Notes: generated from the letters alone by a model not told the origin. A stretch of 64,000 bases of DNA from Pseudomonas lalucatii (GCF_018398425.1 NZ_JADPMV010000001.1:1736001-1800000), one strand, 5' to 3'. Counted from the stretch's first letter, positions 10,255 to 19,619 are shown. A program made the numbers and translations.

Positions 10255-11519
10255 CCCGCGACTTCGACCTGCTGATCATCGGCGCCGGCCCCGCCGGCAT
10301 GGCGGCGGCCCTGGCCGCCGCGCCCAGTGGCGCACGCATCGGCCTGATCGACGACAACCCGGCGCCCGGCGGGCAGATCTGGCGCGACGACGTGCTGGCC
10401 CAGCTGCCGGCCATCGCCCGGCAGATGCGGGAGGCACTGGCGGCGGCGGGCAATATCCAGCTGTTCCACTCGACCCGGGTAGTGGCCATCGCCGGCCCGC
10501 ACCGGCTGCTGCTGGAAGATGACACCTGCGCCTGGTGCGCTCGTTATTCCAAGCTGATCCTCTGTACCGGCGCCCGCGAACTGCTGCTGCCCTTTCCCGG
10601 CTGGACCCTGCCCGGGGTGACCGGCGCCGGCGGCCTGCAGGCCCTGATCAAGGGCGGCGTGCCGGTGGCCGGCGAGCGCCTGGTGATCGCCGGCAGCGGC
10701 CCGCTGCTGCTGGCCAGCGCCGCCACCGCGAAACAGGCCGGCGCACAGATTCTGCGCATCGCCGAACAGGCGCCACTATCGGCCCTGGCCGCCTTCGCCC
10801 TGCAGCTGCCGCGCTGGCCGGGCAAGCTGCTGCAGGCCGCCCAACTGTTCGATCGCCGCTACCGCAGCGCCAGCTTCGTGCTGGCCGCTCTCGGCAACGA
10901 GCGCCTGGAAGGCGTGCGCCTGAGCCAGGGCGGCAAGGTGGTGGAAATGGCCTGCGAGCGCCTGGCCTGCGGCTTCGGCCTGATTCCCAATACCCAGCTG
11001 GGCCAGGCCCTGGAGTGCCGCCTCGACGGCCAGGGCATAGCCGTGGATGACTGGCAGGCCTGCAGCCGGGACGGCCACTACGCCGCCGGCGAATGCACCG
11101 GTTTCGGCGGCAGCGAACTGGCCCTGGTCGAGGGCGCCATCGCCGGTCACGCCGCGGTCGACGAGCGGGCCGCGGCCCGCGCCCTGTGGCCGCGACGTCG
11201 CCGATGGCAGGCCTTCGCCGGGCAACTCGGTCGGCATTTTGCCCTCGATGCGAGGCTCAAGCAGCTGGCGAATGCCGACACCCTGGTGTGCCGCTGCGAG
11301 GACGTGGCCTACGCCGAAGTCGCCGGGCGCAGCGGCTGGGTCGATGCCAAGCTGCACAGCCGCTGTGGCATGGGCGCCTGCCAAGGGCGGGTGTGTGGCG
11401 CGGCCAGCCAATTCCTGTTCGGCTGGCCGGCGCCGACACCGCGTCCGCCCTTTTCGCCGGCGCGCATCGACAGTCTGGCGAAGCTGGCCGACGCGGCCGA
11501 GGATGCGCCGCTTCCCTGA
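10251..11519 (+). CDS. lhpE: D-hydroxyproline dehydrogenase, FAD/[2Fe-2S] oxidoreductase subunit
   Basis: A 422-residue pyridine-nucleotide-disulfide-oxidoreductase-like protein: GAGPAG at residues 11-16, a second dinucleotide fold (GERLVIAGSGPLLLASA), and a C-terminal BFD-like iron-sulfur domain with CRCEDV and CGMGACQGRVCG. This matches the alpha-type subunit of heteromeric D-hydroxyproline or sarcosine-like dehydrogenases. It overlaps the ferredoxin gene by 4 bases. Confidence 0.87.
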   Translation: MTRDFDLLIIGAGPAGMAAALAAAPSGARIGLIDDNPAPGGQIWRDDVLAQLPAIARQMREALAAAGNIQLFHSTRVVAIAGPHRLLLEDDTCAWCARYSKLILCTGARELLLPFPGWTLPGVTGAGGLQALIKGGVPVAGERLVIAGSGPLLLASAATAKQAGAQILRIAEQAPLSALAAFALQLPRWPGKLLQAAQLFDRRYRSASFVLAALGNERLEGVRLSQGGKVVEMACERLACGFGLIPNTQLGQALECRLDGQGIAVDDWQACSRDGHYAAGECTGFGGSELALVEGAIAGHAAVDERAAARALWPRRRRWQAFAGQLGRHFALDARLKQLANADTLVCRCEDVAYAEVAGRSGWVDAKLHSRCGMGACQGRVCGAASQFLFGWPAPTPRPPFSPARIDSLAKLADAAEDAPLP

Positions 11520-11599
11520 AGGCGCCAGCGCACCGTAGAGTAGGGCCGCGGCCGCCGTGGCAGCCGCAGCCCTCTGCCCTGCCCGGACCCAGCCGACCC

Positions 11600-12355
11600 A
11601 TGTTGTTCGATGCCCTGCCACTGCCCACCCCACAGGACTTGCCCGAACTGCTCGGCAGCCTGCAGCAGATCGCCCCCCTGCTCGATGCCATGCCGGACCT
11701 GGTGTTCTTCATCAAGGACACCGAGGCGCGCTACGTGCTGGTGAACCAGACCCTGGTCCAGCGCTGCGCCCTGAAGGAGCGCCAGGCGCTGCTCGGCAAG
11801 ACCGCCGAGCAGGTCTTCCCCTCACGCTTCGGCCCGCTCTACACCGAGCAGGATCGCCGCGTGCTGGAGAGCGGCAGCCAGCTCAGCGACCAGCTGGAAC
11901 TGCACCTCTACCCCGGCCGCCAGCCAGGCTGGTGCCTGACCCACAAGCTGGCCCTGCGCAACCGCGACGGCGCCATCATCGGCATGGCCGGCATCTCCGC
12001 CGACCTGCAGGCGCCCCAGGCCAGCCACCCGGCCTACCAGAAGCTGGCGGCGGTCGACGCGCATATCCGCCAGCACTTTGCCCAGCCCATCGCGGTGAAA
12101 GAGCTGTGCGCCATCGCCGGATTGTCCGTCGCCCAGCTGGAACGCCTGTGCAAGCGCATCTTCGGCCTCAACCCAAGGCAGATGATCCACCGCGCGCGCC
12201 TGGGCGCCGCCTCCCGGTTGCTGACCGGCGAGCGGCCGATCACCGAGATCGCCCTGCGCTGCGGCTACACCGACCACAGCGCCTTCAGCCGCCAGTTCAA
12301 GGCCCTCACCGGCCTCTCTCCCAGCCAGTACCGCGAGCGCCAGCGCAGCCCGTAG
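11600..12355 (+). CDS. lhpR: PAS-AraC family transcriptional regulator
   Basis: A 251-residue regulator. Residues ~20-125 form a PAS-like sensor (LDAMPDLVFFIKDTEARYVLVN) and residues ~145-248 an AraC/XylS double helix-turn-helix (ELCAIAGLSVAQLERLCKRI; ITEIALRCGYTDHSAFSRQF). It lies 80 bases after the dehydrogenase operon on the same strand. An AraC regulator named LhpR activates hydroxyproline genes in Pseudomonas and occupies this place; the symbol rests on that context. Confidence 0.82.
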   Translation: MLFDALPLPTPQDLPELLGSLQQIAPLLDAMPDLVFFIKDTEARYVLVNQTLVQRCALKERQALLGKTAEQVFPSRFGPLYTEQDRRVLESGSQLSDQLELHLYPGRQPGWCLTHKLALRNRDGAIIGMAGISADLQAPQASHPAYQKLAAVDAHIRQHFAQPIAVKELCAIAGLSVAQLERLCKRIFGLNPRQMIHRARLGAASRLLTGERPITEIALRCGYTDHSAFSRQFKALTGLSPSQYRERQRSP

Positions 12356-12419
12356 GGTGCGACGCGCCCACCAGCCAGCACGCACCCCGGCGGCAAATGG
12401 TGCGCATGGCGCACCCTAC
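12352..12419. repeat. GTAGGGTGCG ... CGCACCCTAC inverted-repeat element
   Basis: The AraC stop codon is inside GTAGGGTGC (12352-12360) and the complementary GCACCCTAC ends at 12419, giving a ~68-base element bounded by an inverted repeat. A related element with the same termini lies at 41299-41399. Such GTAGGGTG-bounded intergenic repeats are common in Pseudomonas. Confidence 0.6.
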
Positions 12420-12803
12420 TCAGAACAACCGCATGTAATCGGGCGATAGATGATGGCGAGGCGGCCCCGGGGCTTTGTCGTCGTTTCGTCGACTGTTACC
12501 CCGTGTCGCCCAAGGGTGCGGTTCTACCCACCCTGCTTCCTTCTGTGACACCGCCGTCCTCCTCTCCCCCTCGCCGAGCGCGACCTGAGCACCAAGCAGC
12601 GGCCACTGCGACCTCAGCGTTGTCAGCTGCGACATGCATGAACAGCGGGCTGCAGCTCGACAGCCGGCGCCCCGTGACAGCCCCGACTCGCCGAGGTCGA
12701 GCATTGGCACAGCCAGTGCATATAAAATATCGTATACGAAATCATCAGTACGAAAGACGATATCCACATAGACCGCTCGACCCCACCCGACCACGAGGCC
12801 CCT
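12356..12803. promoter_or_regulatory. 448-base intergenic region carrying the ABC operon promoter
   Basis: No convincing gene is seen here. The left end is the GTAGGGTG element. The middle (~12430-12700) is GC-rich and featureless to me. The last 90 bases turn AT-rich (GCATATAAAATATCG) and hold the palindromic GTATAC box at 12727-12742, so the promoter of the 12804-18557 operon is most likely here. Confidence 0.6.
12727..12742. promoter_or_regulatory. Palindromic operator ATATCGTATACGAAAT
   Basis: A near-perfect 16-base palindrome centred on GTATAC, 61 bases upstream of the substrate-binding protein start. Its right 12 bases (CGTATACGAAAT) are identical to the box at 18580-18591. The form fits operators of GntR/FCD regulators; the cognate protein is probably the one at 4625 or one elsewhere in the genome. 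Confidence 0.65.
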
Positions 12804-13622
12804 ATGAAAAAACCAACAACTGCCGTAGCCCTCACCGCTGTCCTGAGCGCCGCCCTGATCGGCCAGGCCCAGGCCGACAAACTCGACGACATCATCGAGT
12901 CCGGCAAGCTGCGCTGCGCCGTGACCCTGGACTTCCCGCCCATGGGCTTCCGTGACGAAGGCAACAACCCCGCCGGCTTCGACGTCGACTATTGCGCCGA
13001 CCTGGCGAAGATCCTCGGCGTCACCCCGGAGGTGGTCGAGACCCCCTTCCCGGACCGCATCCCGGCGCTGATCTCCGGCCGTGCCGACGTCATCGTCGCC
13101 TCCACCTCCGACACCCTGGAACGGGCCAAGACGGTCGGCATGACCGTGCCCTACTTCGCCTTCCAGATGGTCGTGCTGACCCGCGACGACAGCGGCATCA
13201 ACAGCTACCAGGACCTCAAGGGCCGCCCGGTCGGCAACACCAGCGGCACCTACGAGGCCATTGCCCTGGAAAAAGACGTGAAGAGCTGGGGCGGCGGCAG
13301 CTTCCGCGCCTACCAGAGCCTCAACGACACCATCCTCGCCGTCACCCAGGGGCATATCGATGCCACCGTGGTGACCAACACCGTCGCCGCCTCGACCCTC
13401 AAGTCCGGCAAGTACAAGGGCCTGAAGATTGCCGGCGACGCGCCCTACACCATCGACTACGTGTCCCTGGCGGCCAAGCGCAACGAGTACGGCCTGCTCA
13501 ACTACATGAACCTGTTCATCAACCAGCAGGTGCGCACCGGTCGCTACCAGGAGCTGTGGAACAAGTGGGTCGGCGAGCAGGTCACCCCGGCCAACCTGGC
13601 CGTACCGGGCGTGTACTACTGA
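12804..13622 (+). CDS. Amino-acid ABC transporter periplasmic binding protein
   Basis: A 272-residue family-3 solute-binding protein with a signal peptide (residues 1-24, cleaved after AQA) and the family motif LDFPPMGFRDEGNNPAGFDVD. First gene of an operon with two permeases, an ATPase and two hydroxyproline dehydratases, so a hydroxyproline-type substrate is likely (context). A strong hairpin follows the stop. Confidence 0.88.
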   Translation: MKKPTTAVALTAVLSAALIGQAQADKLDDIIESGKLRCAVTLDFPPMGFRDEGNNPAGFDVDYCADLAKILGVTPEVVETPFPDRIPALISGRADVIVASTSDTLERAKTVGMTVPYFAFQMVVLTRDDSGINSYQDLKGRPVGNTSGTYEAIALEKDVKSWGGGSFRAYQSLNDTILAVTQGHIDATVVTNTVAASTLKSGKYKGLKIAGDAPYTIDYVSLAAKRNEYGLLNYMNLFINQQVRTGRYQELWNKWVGEQVTPANLAVPGVYY

Positions 13623-13663
13623 GTGGCGCAACGCCCGCGTTGAACCCAAACCCACCAATCGAC

Positions 13664-13683
13664 GTGCGGCCCCCGGGCCGCAC
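13664..13683 (+). other. Intercistronic hairpin after the binding-protein gene
   Basis: Perfect 8-bp stem GTGCGGCC / GGCCGCAC with a 4-base loop, no T-run. Lies between the binding protein and the aconitase-X gene. It is probably an mRNA-stabilising or processing structure rather than a terminator. Confidence 0.6.
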
Positions 13684-13694
13684 GGGAGCTACAG

Positions 13695-15467
13695 ATGCCT
13701 GAACTGTCGATACACGCGCGCAGCCTGGTTGCCGGCGACGCGCAAGGCGACTTGCTGTACGCCGATGTTGGCTTGAGCTTCTGGGGCGGGGTCGACCCCT
13801 TCAGCGGCGAGGTGATCGACCGCCATCACCCCTTGAGCGGCCAGATCATTGCCGGCCGCGTGCTGGCGCTCCCCAGCGGGCGCGGCTCCTGCACCGGCAG
13901 CAGCGTGCTGCTGGAACTGATTCTCAACGGCCACGCCCCCGCCGCCCTGGTGGTGGCGCAGCCCGAGGAAATTCTCAGCCTGGGCGCGCTGGTGGCCCAG
14001 ACCCTGTTCGAACGCGGCCTGCCGGTGGTCTGCGTCGGCGAAGAGGCCTTCGCCTGCCTGCGCGACAAGCACTTCGTGCGCATTGCCGGCGGCCGGGTCC
14101 AGGCCTTCGATCTGCCCCCCGATGACGGCTGGCGACCGGCGCCGCCGGACCTGGCCCGGCAGCTTGCCCGCCGCAGTGGCGTGGCCCTGAACGACGGCGA
14201 CCGCGCCCTGCTCGAGGGCAGGCACGGCAAGGCCGCCCAGGTGGCCATGCAGATCGTCCTGCAGATGGCCGAGCTGCAGGGCGCCACTGAACTGATCGAT
14301 ATCGCCCAGGCGCATATCGATGGCTGCATCTATACCGGCCCGGCCAGCCTGCGCTTCGCCCGCCAGTTGCTGGACTGGGGCGCGGCGGTGCGGGTGCCGA
14401 CCACCCTCAACGCCATCTCCGTGGACCAGCGCCGCTGGCGCGCCCAGGGCATCGATCCGGCCTTCGGCGAACCGGCCAGCGCCCTGGGCGATGCCTACAT
14501 GGCAATGGGCGCGCAGATGAGTTTCACCTGCGCGCCCTACCTGCTGGACAGCGCGCCGACGGCGGGCCAGCAGGTGGTCTGGGCCGAGTCCAACGCGGTG
14601 GTGTACGCCAACAGCGTGCTGGGCGCCCGCACCCAGAAGTACCCGGACTACCTGGACATCTGTATCGCCCTGACCGGCCGCGCGCCGCTGACCGGCTGTC
14701 ACCTGGAACAGGGCCGGCGCGCCACCCTGCTGGTCGAGGTGCCGGCGCCGGCAGGCCTGGACGATGCTTTCTATCCGCTGCTGGGCTACCACATCGGCGC
14801 CCTGGCCGGCAGTCAGATCCCGGTGATTGCCGGACTGGAGCGAAGCGCGCCGAGCCTGGATGACCTCAAGGCCTTCGGCGCGGCCTTCGCCACCACCTCG
14901 GCGGCGCCGATGTTCCACATCGTCGGCGTGACCCCGGAGGCCGCGAGCGCCGAGCAGGCCCTGGCAGGCGAGCCGGCGCGACAGACCCTGCGCCTCGGCC
15001 GGCAGGACCTGCTCGCCAGCTGGCGCGAGCTGAACAGTGCCGACAGCCCCGAGCTGGGCCTGGTGTCGCTGGGCAACCCGCACTTCTCCCTGAGCGAATG
15101 CGCCACCCTCGCCCGCCTCTGCCAGGGCCGCCGCAAGCACCTCGAGGTGGCCCTGGTGATCACCTGCGGCCGCCACGTGCACGAACAGGCCCGCCAGGCC
15201 GGCCACGTCGCCGCGCTGGAGGCCTTCGGCGCGCAGTTCGTCACCGACACCTGCTGGTGCATGCTCGGCGAGCCGGTGCTGCCGGTGACGGCCAAGACCC
15301 TGATGACCAACTCCGGCAAATACGCCCACTACGCCCCGGGCCTGGTCGGCCGCAAGGTGCATTTCGCCGGTCTGGCGGCCTGCGTCGAGGCCGCCTGCAG
15401 CGGCCAGGCCAGCGGCGAGCTGCCGGCCTGGCTGAACCCGGCCACCCCCTGCCAAGGAGCCGCTTGA
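13695..15467 (+). CDS. cis-3-hydroxy-L-proline dehydratase (aconitase-X, fused subunits)
   Basis: A 590-residue aconitase-X protein. The N-terminal ~140 residues are the swivelling small domain (GGVDPFSGEVIDRHHPLSGQ and PSGRGSCTGSSVLLELI) and the rest is the large catalytic domain (GDRALLEGRHGKAAQVAMQI, YANSVLGARTQKYPDYLD, TDTCWCM). Archaea carry these as two subunits; the fused form is known in bacteria. Members beside hydroxyproline genes dehydrate cis-3-hydroxy-L-proline to delta1-pyrroline-2-carboxylate, which the reductase at 24245 can turn into proline. It lies inside the ABC transporter operon, 3 bases before the first permease. Confidence 0.85.
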   Translation: MPELSIHARSLVAGDAQGDLLYADVGLSFWGGVDPFSGEVIDRHHPLSGQIIAGRVLALPSGRGSCTGSSVLLELILNGHAPAALVVAQPEEILSLGALVAQTLFERGLPVVCVGEEAFACLRDKHFVRIAGGRVQAFDLPPDDGWRPAPPDLARQLARRSGVALNDGDRALLEGRHGKAAQVAMQIVLQMAELQGATELIDIAQAHIDGCIYTGPASLRFARQLLDWGAAVRVPTTLNAISVDQRRWRAQGIDPAFGEPASALGDAYMAMGAQMSFTCAPYLLDSAPTAGQQVVWAESNAVVYANSVLGARTQKYPDYLDICIALTGRAPLTGCHLEQGRRATLLVEVPAPAGLDDAFYPLLGYHIGALAGSQIPVIAGLERSAPSLDDLKAFGAAFATTSAAPMFHIVGVTPEAASAEQALAGEPARQTLRLGRQDLLASWRELNSADSPELGLVSLGNPHFSLSECATLARLCQGRRKHLEVALVITCGRHVHEQARQAGHVAALEAFGAQFVTDTCWCMLGEPVLPVTAKTLMTNSGKYAHYAPGLVGRKVHFAGLAACVEAACSGQASGELPAWLNPATPCQGAA

Positions 15468-15470
15468 GCC

Positions 15471-16136
15471 ATGTTCGACTACAGCTTCCATTGGCGCTCG
15501 GCCTTCAAGGCGCTGCCCGACATGCTCGGCGGCGCCTGGGTCACCTTCGAGACCGCCGCCCTGTCGATGATCTTCGGCGTGCTGATCGCCCTGTGCCTGA
15601 CCCTGATGCGGCAGACGAGCAATCCGCTGACCCGTGGCTTCGCCGAGGCCTGGGTCTCGGTGGCGCGCAACACGCCGTCGCTGTTCCAGATCTACCTGCT
15701 GTACTTCGGCCTGGGCTCCTTCGGCCTGCACATCAGCTCCTGGGCCGCGCTGCTGGCCGGGATCACCTTCAACAACGCCGGTTACCTGGCGGAGAACTTT
15801 CGCGGCGGCCTCAAGGCCGTGCCCGATACGCAGATGCGCGCGGCCCGCTCCCTGGGCATGAGCGCGTTCAAGGCCTACCGCCTGATCATCGTGCCGCAGC
15901 TGCTGCGCATCGTCTTCTACCCGCTGACCAACCAGATGGTCTGGGCGGTGCTGATGACCTCCCTGGGCGTCATCGTCGGCCTCAACAACGACCTCACCGG
16001 CGTCACCCAGGACTACAACGTGAAGACCTTCCGCACCTTCGAGTACTTCGCCCTGGCGGCCGTCCTCTACTACCTGATCGCCAAAGCCATAGTGCTGACC
16101 GCCCGCCTGCTCGGCTGGCGCCTGTTCCGCTACTAG
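15471..16136 (+). CDS. Amino-acid ABC transporter permease
   Basis: A 221-residue HisM/GlnP-type inner-membrane permease with about five hydrophobic segments and the EAA loop (ENFRGGLKAVPDTQMRAARS, followed by LGMSAFKAYRLIIVPQ). Pairs with the permease at 16150 and the ATPase at 16793. Confidence 0.9.
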   Translation: MFDYSFHWRSAFKALPDMLGGAWVTFETAALSMIFGVLIALCLTLMRQTSNPLTRGFAEAWVSVARNTPSLFQIYLLYFGLGSFGLHISSWAALLAGITFNNAGYLAENFRGGLKAVPDTQMRAARSLGMSAFKAYRLIIVPQLLRIVFYPLTNQMVWAVLMTSLGVIVGLNNDLTGVTQDYNVKTFRTFEYFALAAVLYYLIAKAIVLTARLLGWRLFRY

Positions 16137-16149
16137 GAGAGCACCGGCC

Positions 16150-16800
16150 ATGTTCGTCACCAGCCTTACCTCGACCGACCTGCTGTACCTCGCGCAAGGC
16201 GCCTGGACCACCCTCCTGCTGACCCTCGGCGCGATGTTCCTGGGCACCCTTGGCGGCGTGCTCTGCGGCCTGCTGCGGGCCACCCTGCCGCGCGCCACCC
16301 TGCCGCTGGCCTGGCTGCTGGACGTGTTCCGCAGCGTGCCGCTGCTGATCCAGTTCGTCCTGTTCAACTCGCTGAAAAGCATCGCCGGCCTCGACTGGAG
16401 CGCCTTCAGCGTCGCCTGCGGGGTGCTGGGTATCTATGCCGCCGCCTACTGCACCGAGATCGTGCGCAGTGGCGTGCTGGCCGTGTCGCCCAACGTGCGC
16501 CGCGCCGCCCGCTCGCTGGGCCTGAACTACTGGCAGGACCTGCGTCATATCGTCCTGCCCATGGCCACCCGGGTGGCCTTTCCGGGCTGGCTGAACCTGA
16601 CGCTGTCGGTGATGAAGGACACCGCCCTGGTCATGTGGATCGGCATCGTCGAGCTGCTGCGCGCCTCGCAGACCATCGTCACACGCATACAGGAGCCGCT
16701 GCTGGTGCTGTGCATCGCCGGGCTCATCTACTACTTCATCAGCCTGGTGGTGGCTCGCCTGGGTAACCAACTGGAGAAAAGGTGGCAGGAAAATGATTGA
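16150..16800 (+). CDS. Amino-acid ABC transporter permease
   Basis: A 216-residue HisM/GlnP-type permease; start preceded by an AGGAGA Shine-Dalgarno at ~16136. The EAA loop reads [20 protein letters not shown] then [16 protein letters not shown]. Its last 8 bases overlap the ATPase gene, implying translational coupling. Confidence 0.9.
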   Translation: MFVTSLTSTDLLYLAQGAWTTLLLTLGAMFLGTLGGVLCGLLRATLPRATLPLAWLLDVFRSVPLLIQFVLFNSLKSIAGLDWSAFSVACGVLGIYAAAYCTEIVRSGVLAVSPNVRRAARSLGLNYWQDLRHIVLPMATRVAFPGWLNLTLSVMKDTALVMWIGIVELLRASQTIVTRIQEPLLVLCIAGLIYYFISLVVARLGNQLEKRWQEND

Positions 16801-17515
16801 GATCGACAAGGTACACAAATCCTTCGGCGACCTGGACGTGATCAAGGGCGTCAGCCTGACCGTGGACAGGGGCGAGGTGGTGTCCATCATCGGCGGCTCG
16901 GGCTCGGGCAAGTCGACCCTGCTGATGTGCATCAACGGCCTGGAGTCGATCAAGCAGGGCAGCATCCGCGTCGACGGCACCGAGGTCCACGCCAAGGCCA
17001 CCGACCTCAACAAGCTGCGGCAGAAGATCGGTATCGTGTTCCAGCAGTGGAACGCCTTCCCCCACCTGACCGTGCTGGAGAACGTCATGCTGGCGCCGCG
17101 CAAGGTGCTCGGCCAGAGCCGCCAGGAGGCCGAGGCCATGGCGGTCAAGCAGCTCACCCACGTGGGCCTGGGCGACAAGCTCAGGGTGTTTCCCGGAAAA
17201 CTCTCCGGCGGCCAGCAGCAGCGCATGGCCATTGCCCGCGCCCTGGCCATGTCGCCGGACTACATGCTGTTCGACGAGGCCACCAGCGCCCTCGACCCGC
17301 AGCTGGTCGGCGAGGTGCTCGACACCATGCGCCTGCTGGCCGAGGACGGCATGACCATGGTCCTGGTGACCCACGAGATCGGCTTCGCCCGCGAGGTGTC
17401 CGACCGCGTGGCCTTCTTCCGCAACGGCCTGGTGCACGAGATCGGCACGCCCGAGCAGGTGCTGGGCAACCCGCAGCGGGCGGAGACCGCCGACTTCCTC
17501 AAGTCCGTGCTCTAG
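16793..17515 (+). CDS. Amino-acid ABC transporter ATP-binding protein
   Basis: A 240-residue ABC ATPase of the polar amino-acid class: Walker [10 protein letters not shown] (residues 34-42), Q-loop [10 protein letters not shown], signature LSGGQQQR, Walker [12 protein letters not shown], and switch histidine in VTHEIGFA. Energises the two permeases upstream. Confidence 0.93.
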   Translation: MIEIDKVHKSFGDLDVIKGVSLTVDRGEVVSIIGGSGSGKSTLLMCINGLESIKQGSIRVDGTEVHAKATDLNKLRQKIGIVFQQWNAFPHLTVLENVMLAPRKVLGQSRQEAEAMAVKQLTHVGLGDKLRVFPGKLSGGQQQRMAIARALAMSPDYMLFDEATSALDPQLVGEVLDTMRLLAEDGMTMVLVTHEIGFAREVSDRVAFFRNGLVHEIGTPEQVLGNPQRAETADFLKSVL

Positions 17516-17525
17516 GAGAAGCGCC

Positions 17526-18557
17526 ATGCGTTCATCGAAAATCATTCATGTGGTCAGCTGCCACGCCGAGGGCGAGGTGGGCGACGTCATAGTCGGTGGC
17601 GTGGCGCCGCCGCCCGGCGACACGCTGTGGGCGCAGTCGCGCTGGATCGCCGAAGACCAGAGCCTGCGCAACTTCATGCTCAACGAACCGCGCGGCGGGG
17701 TGTTCCGCCACGTCAACCTGCTGGTGCCGGCCAAGGACCCGCGGGCGCAGATGGCCTGGATCATCATGGAGCCGGCCGACACCCCGCCGATGTCCGGCTC
17801 CAACTCGCTGTGCGTGGCCACGGTGCTGCTGGAAAGCGGCATCCTGCCGATGACCGAGCCCGAGACCCGCCTGGTGCTGGAGGCCCCCGGCGGCCTGATC
17901 GAGGCGCTGGCCCAGTGCCGCGACGGCAAGGTCGAGCGCGTCGAGGTGACGAACCTGCCGTCCTTCGCCGACAAGCTCGACGCCTGGATCGAAGTGGAGG
18001 GCCTGGGCTCGCTGCAGGTGGACACCGCCTACGGCGGCGACAGTTTCGTGATCGCCGACGCCCAGGCCCTGGGCTTCGCCCTGAAGGCCGACGAGGCCGC
18101 CGACCTGGCCGTCACGGGCCTGAAGATCACCCGCGCGGCCAACGAGCAGCTGGGCTTCGTCCATCCGCTGAACCAGGACTGGGACCACATCTCCTTCTGC
18201 CAGCTGGCCGGCCCGCTGCAGCGCGAGCAGGGCGTGCTGAGCGCCGCCAACGCGGTGGTGATCCGCCCCGGCAAGGTCGACCGCTCGCCCACCGGCACCG
18301 GTTGCTCGGCGCGCATGGCGGTGCTGCACGCCAGGGGCCAGCTGCAGGTCGGCGAGCGCTTTATCGGCCGCTCGATCATCGGCTCGGAGTTCCACTGCCG
18401 TATCGACAGCCTCACCGAGGTGACCGGGCGCCCGGCGATCATCCCCTGCCTCTCCGGCCGGGCCTGGATCACCGGCACCCACCAGCACCTGCTCGACCCG
18501 AGCGACCCCTGGCCCCAGGGCTATCGCCTGTCCGACACCTGGCCGCTGGAATCCTAG
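17526..18557 (+). CDS. trans-3-hydroxy-L-proline dehydratase (proline racemase family, Ser/Thr pair)
   Basis: A 343-residue member of the proline racemase superfamily. At the two positions occupied by catalytic cysteines in racemases and epimerases it has Ser90 (PMSGSNS) and Thr256 (SPTGTGCSA). Thr at the second position is known from the human trans-3-hydroxy-L-proline dehydratase, where it separates dehydration from epimerisation, so a dehydratase is the best call. The product, delta1-pyrroline-2-carboxylate, is the substrate of the reductase at 24245. Last gene of the ABC operon, 10 bases after the ATPase. Confidence 0.82.
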   Translation: MRSSKIIHVVSCHAEGEVGDVIVGGVAPPPGDTLWAQSRWIAEDQSLRNFMLNEPRGGVFRHVNLLVPAKDPRAQMAWIIMEPADTPPMSGSNSLCVATVLLESGILPMTEPETRLVLEAPGGLIEALAQCRDGKVERVEVTNLPSFADKLDAWIEVEGLGSLQVDTAYGGDSFVIADAQALGFALKADEAADLAVTGLKITRAANEQLGFVHPLNQDWDHISFCQLAGPLQREQGVLSAANAVVIRPGKVDRSPTGTGCSARMAVLHARGQLQVGERFIGRSIIGSEFHCRIDSLTEVTGRPAIIPCLSGRAWITGTHQHLLDPSDPWPQGYRLSDTWPLES

Positions 18558-18575
18558 CGGTCTTTTTTACAACCA

Positions 18576-18591
18576 CTAACGTATACGAAAT
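18576..18591. promoter_or_regulatory. GTATAC operator upstream of the deaminase gene
   Basis: CTAACGTATACGAAAT; the 12 bases 18580-18591 are identical to 12731-12742. It lies 19 bases before the deaminase ATG, in a short AT-rich gap (TCTTTTTTACAACCACTAAC), so it should overlap a promoter for 18611-24151. Confidence 0.6.
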
Positions 18592-18610
18592 ACAAAACCC
18601 GGAGGCAATC

Positions 18611-19528
18611 ATGAGCAAGAAAGTCAACTGGAGCGGGGTCTTCCCCGCGGTTACCACTCAATTCAACGACGATTTCTCCATCAACCTGGACAAGACCCAT
18701 CAGGTCATCTCCAACGTGATCCGCGACGGTGTCTCGGGTCTGGTCGTGTGCGGTTCGGTCGGCGAAAACACCTCGCTGACCGCTGAAGAGAAGATCGCCG
18801 TTACCGAAGTGGCCGTCGATGCGGCCAAGGGACGTGTACCGGTGATCTGTGGCGTCGCCGAATTCACCAGCGTCGCCGCGGCCAATACCGCCAACCTGGT
18901 CCGCAAGGCCGGGGTCGACGGCGTGATGCTGATGCCCGCGCTGGTCTACGGCTCCAAGCCGTACGAAACCGCCGAGCACTACCGTTACGTGGCCAAGCAC
19001 GCCGACGTGCCACTGATGGTCTACAACAACCCGCCGATCTACAAGAACGACGTCACCCCGGACATCCTCATCTCCCTGGCCGACTGCGACAACGTGGTGT
19101 GCTTCAAGGATTCCTCCGGCGATACCCGTCGTTTCATCGACGTGCGCAATGAGGTGGGCGACCGCTTCGTGCTGTTCGCCGGTCTCGACGACGTGGTGCT
19201 GGAAAGCCTCGCGGTCGGTGCCGAAGGCTGGGTCTCGGGCATGAGCAACGTATTCCCGAAAGAAGGCGAGACCATCTTCCGCCTGTGCAAGGCCGGGCGC
19301 TTCGCCGAGGCCATGCCGATCTACGAGTGGCTGATGCCGATCCTGCACCTCGACGCCCGCGCCGACCTGGTGCAGTGCATCAAGCTGTGCGAGGCCATCG
19401 CCGGCCGCGGCAGCGAGCTGACCCGTCCTCCACGCCTGCTGCTGCGTGGTGAAGACCGCGCCCACGTCGAGGCGATCATGGCCAAGGCCCTGGCCAACCG
19501 CCCGATCCTGCCGGACGTCGGCCTGTAA
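18611..19528 (+). CDS. lhpC: 1-pyrroline-4-hydroxy-2-carboxylate deaminase (DHDPS/NAL family)
   Basis: A 305-residue protein of the dihydrodipicolinate synthase family; ATG preceded by GGAGGC. Family marks are GLVVCGSVGENTSLTAEEK, PLMVYNNPP (catalytic Tyr) and the Schiff-base lysine in VVCFKDSSGDTRR. In hydroxyproline clusters this member deaminates 1-pyrroline-4-hydroxy-2-carboxylate to alpha-ketoglutarate semialdehyde, the substrate of the aldehyde dehydrogenase at 22568. Function is inferred from family and neighbours. Confidence 0.88.
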   Translation: MSKKVNWSGVFPAVTTQFNDDFSINLDKTHQVISNVIRDGVSGLVVCGSVGENTSLTAEEKIAVTEVAVDAAKGRVPVICGVAEFTSVAAANTANLVRKAGVDGVMLMPALVYGSKPYETAEHYRYVAKHADVPLMVYNNPPIYKNDVTPDILISLADCDNVVCFKDSSGDTRRFIDVRNEVGDRFVLFAGLDDVVLESLAVGAEGWVSGMSNVFPKEGETIFRLCKAGRFAEAMPIYEWLMPILHLDARADLVQCIKLCEAIAGRGSELTRPPRLLLRGEDRAHVEAIMAKALANRPILPDVGL

Positions 19529-19535
19529 CCCCTTC

Positions 19536-19558
19536 GGCCCGTCCTGTGGCGGGCCTTT
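19536..19558 (+). terminator. Weak terminator/attenuator between deaminase and TRAP genes
   Basis: Stem GGCCCG / CGGGCC with an 8-base loop followed by only three T residues. It could reduce, rather than stop, transcription into the TRAP genes. Confidence 0.5.
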
Positions 19559-19619
19559 ATCGCGCCGCCGGCGCGCTCGACTGCGCCGGCCGTTCGCTCG
19601 ACCCCAAGGGAGAGACCCC

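Noticed and set aside
12503..12955. A plus-strand frame in the gap before the ABC binding protein
   Set aside because: It runs through the operator and into the binding-protein gene in another frame, with compositionally biased residues only.
13689..16382. An 897-codon open frame on the minus strand opposite the aconitase-X and permease genes
   Set aside because: It is Gly/Gln/His-rich without domains and exists because high-GC third positions remove stops opposite real genes.
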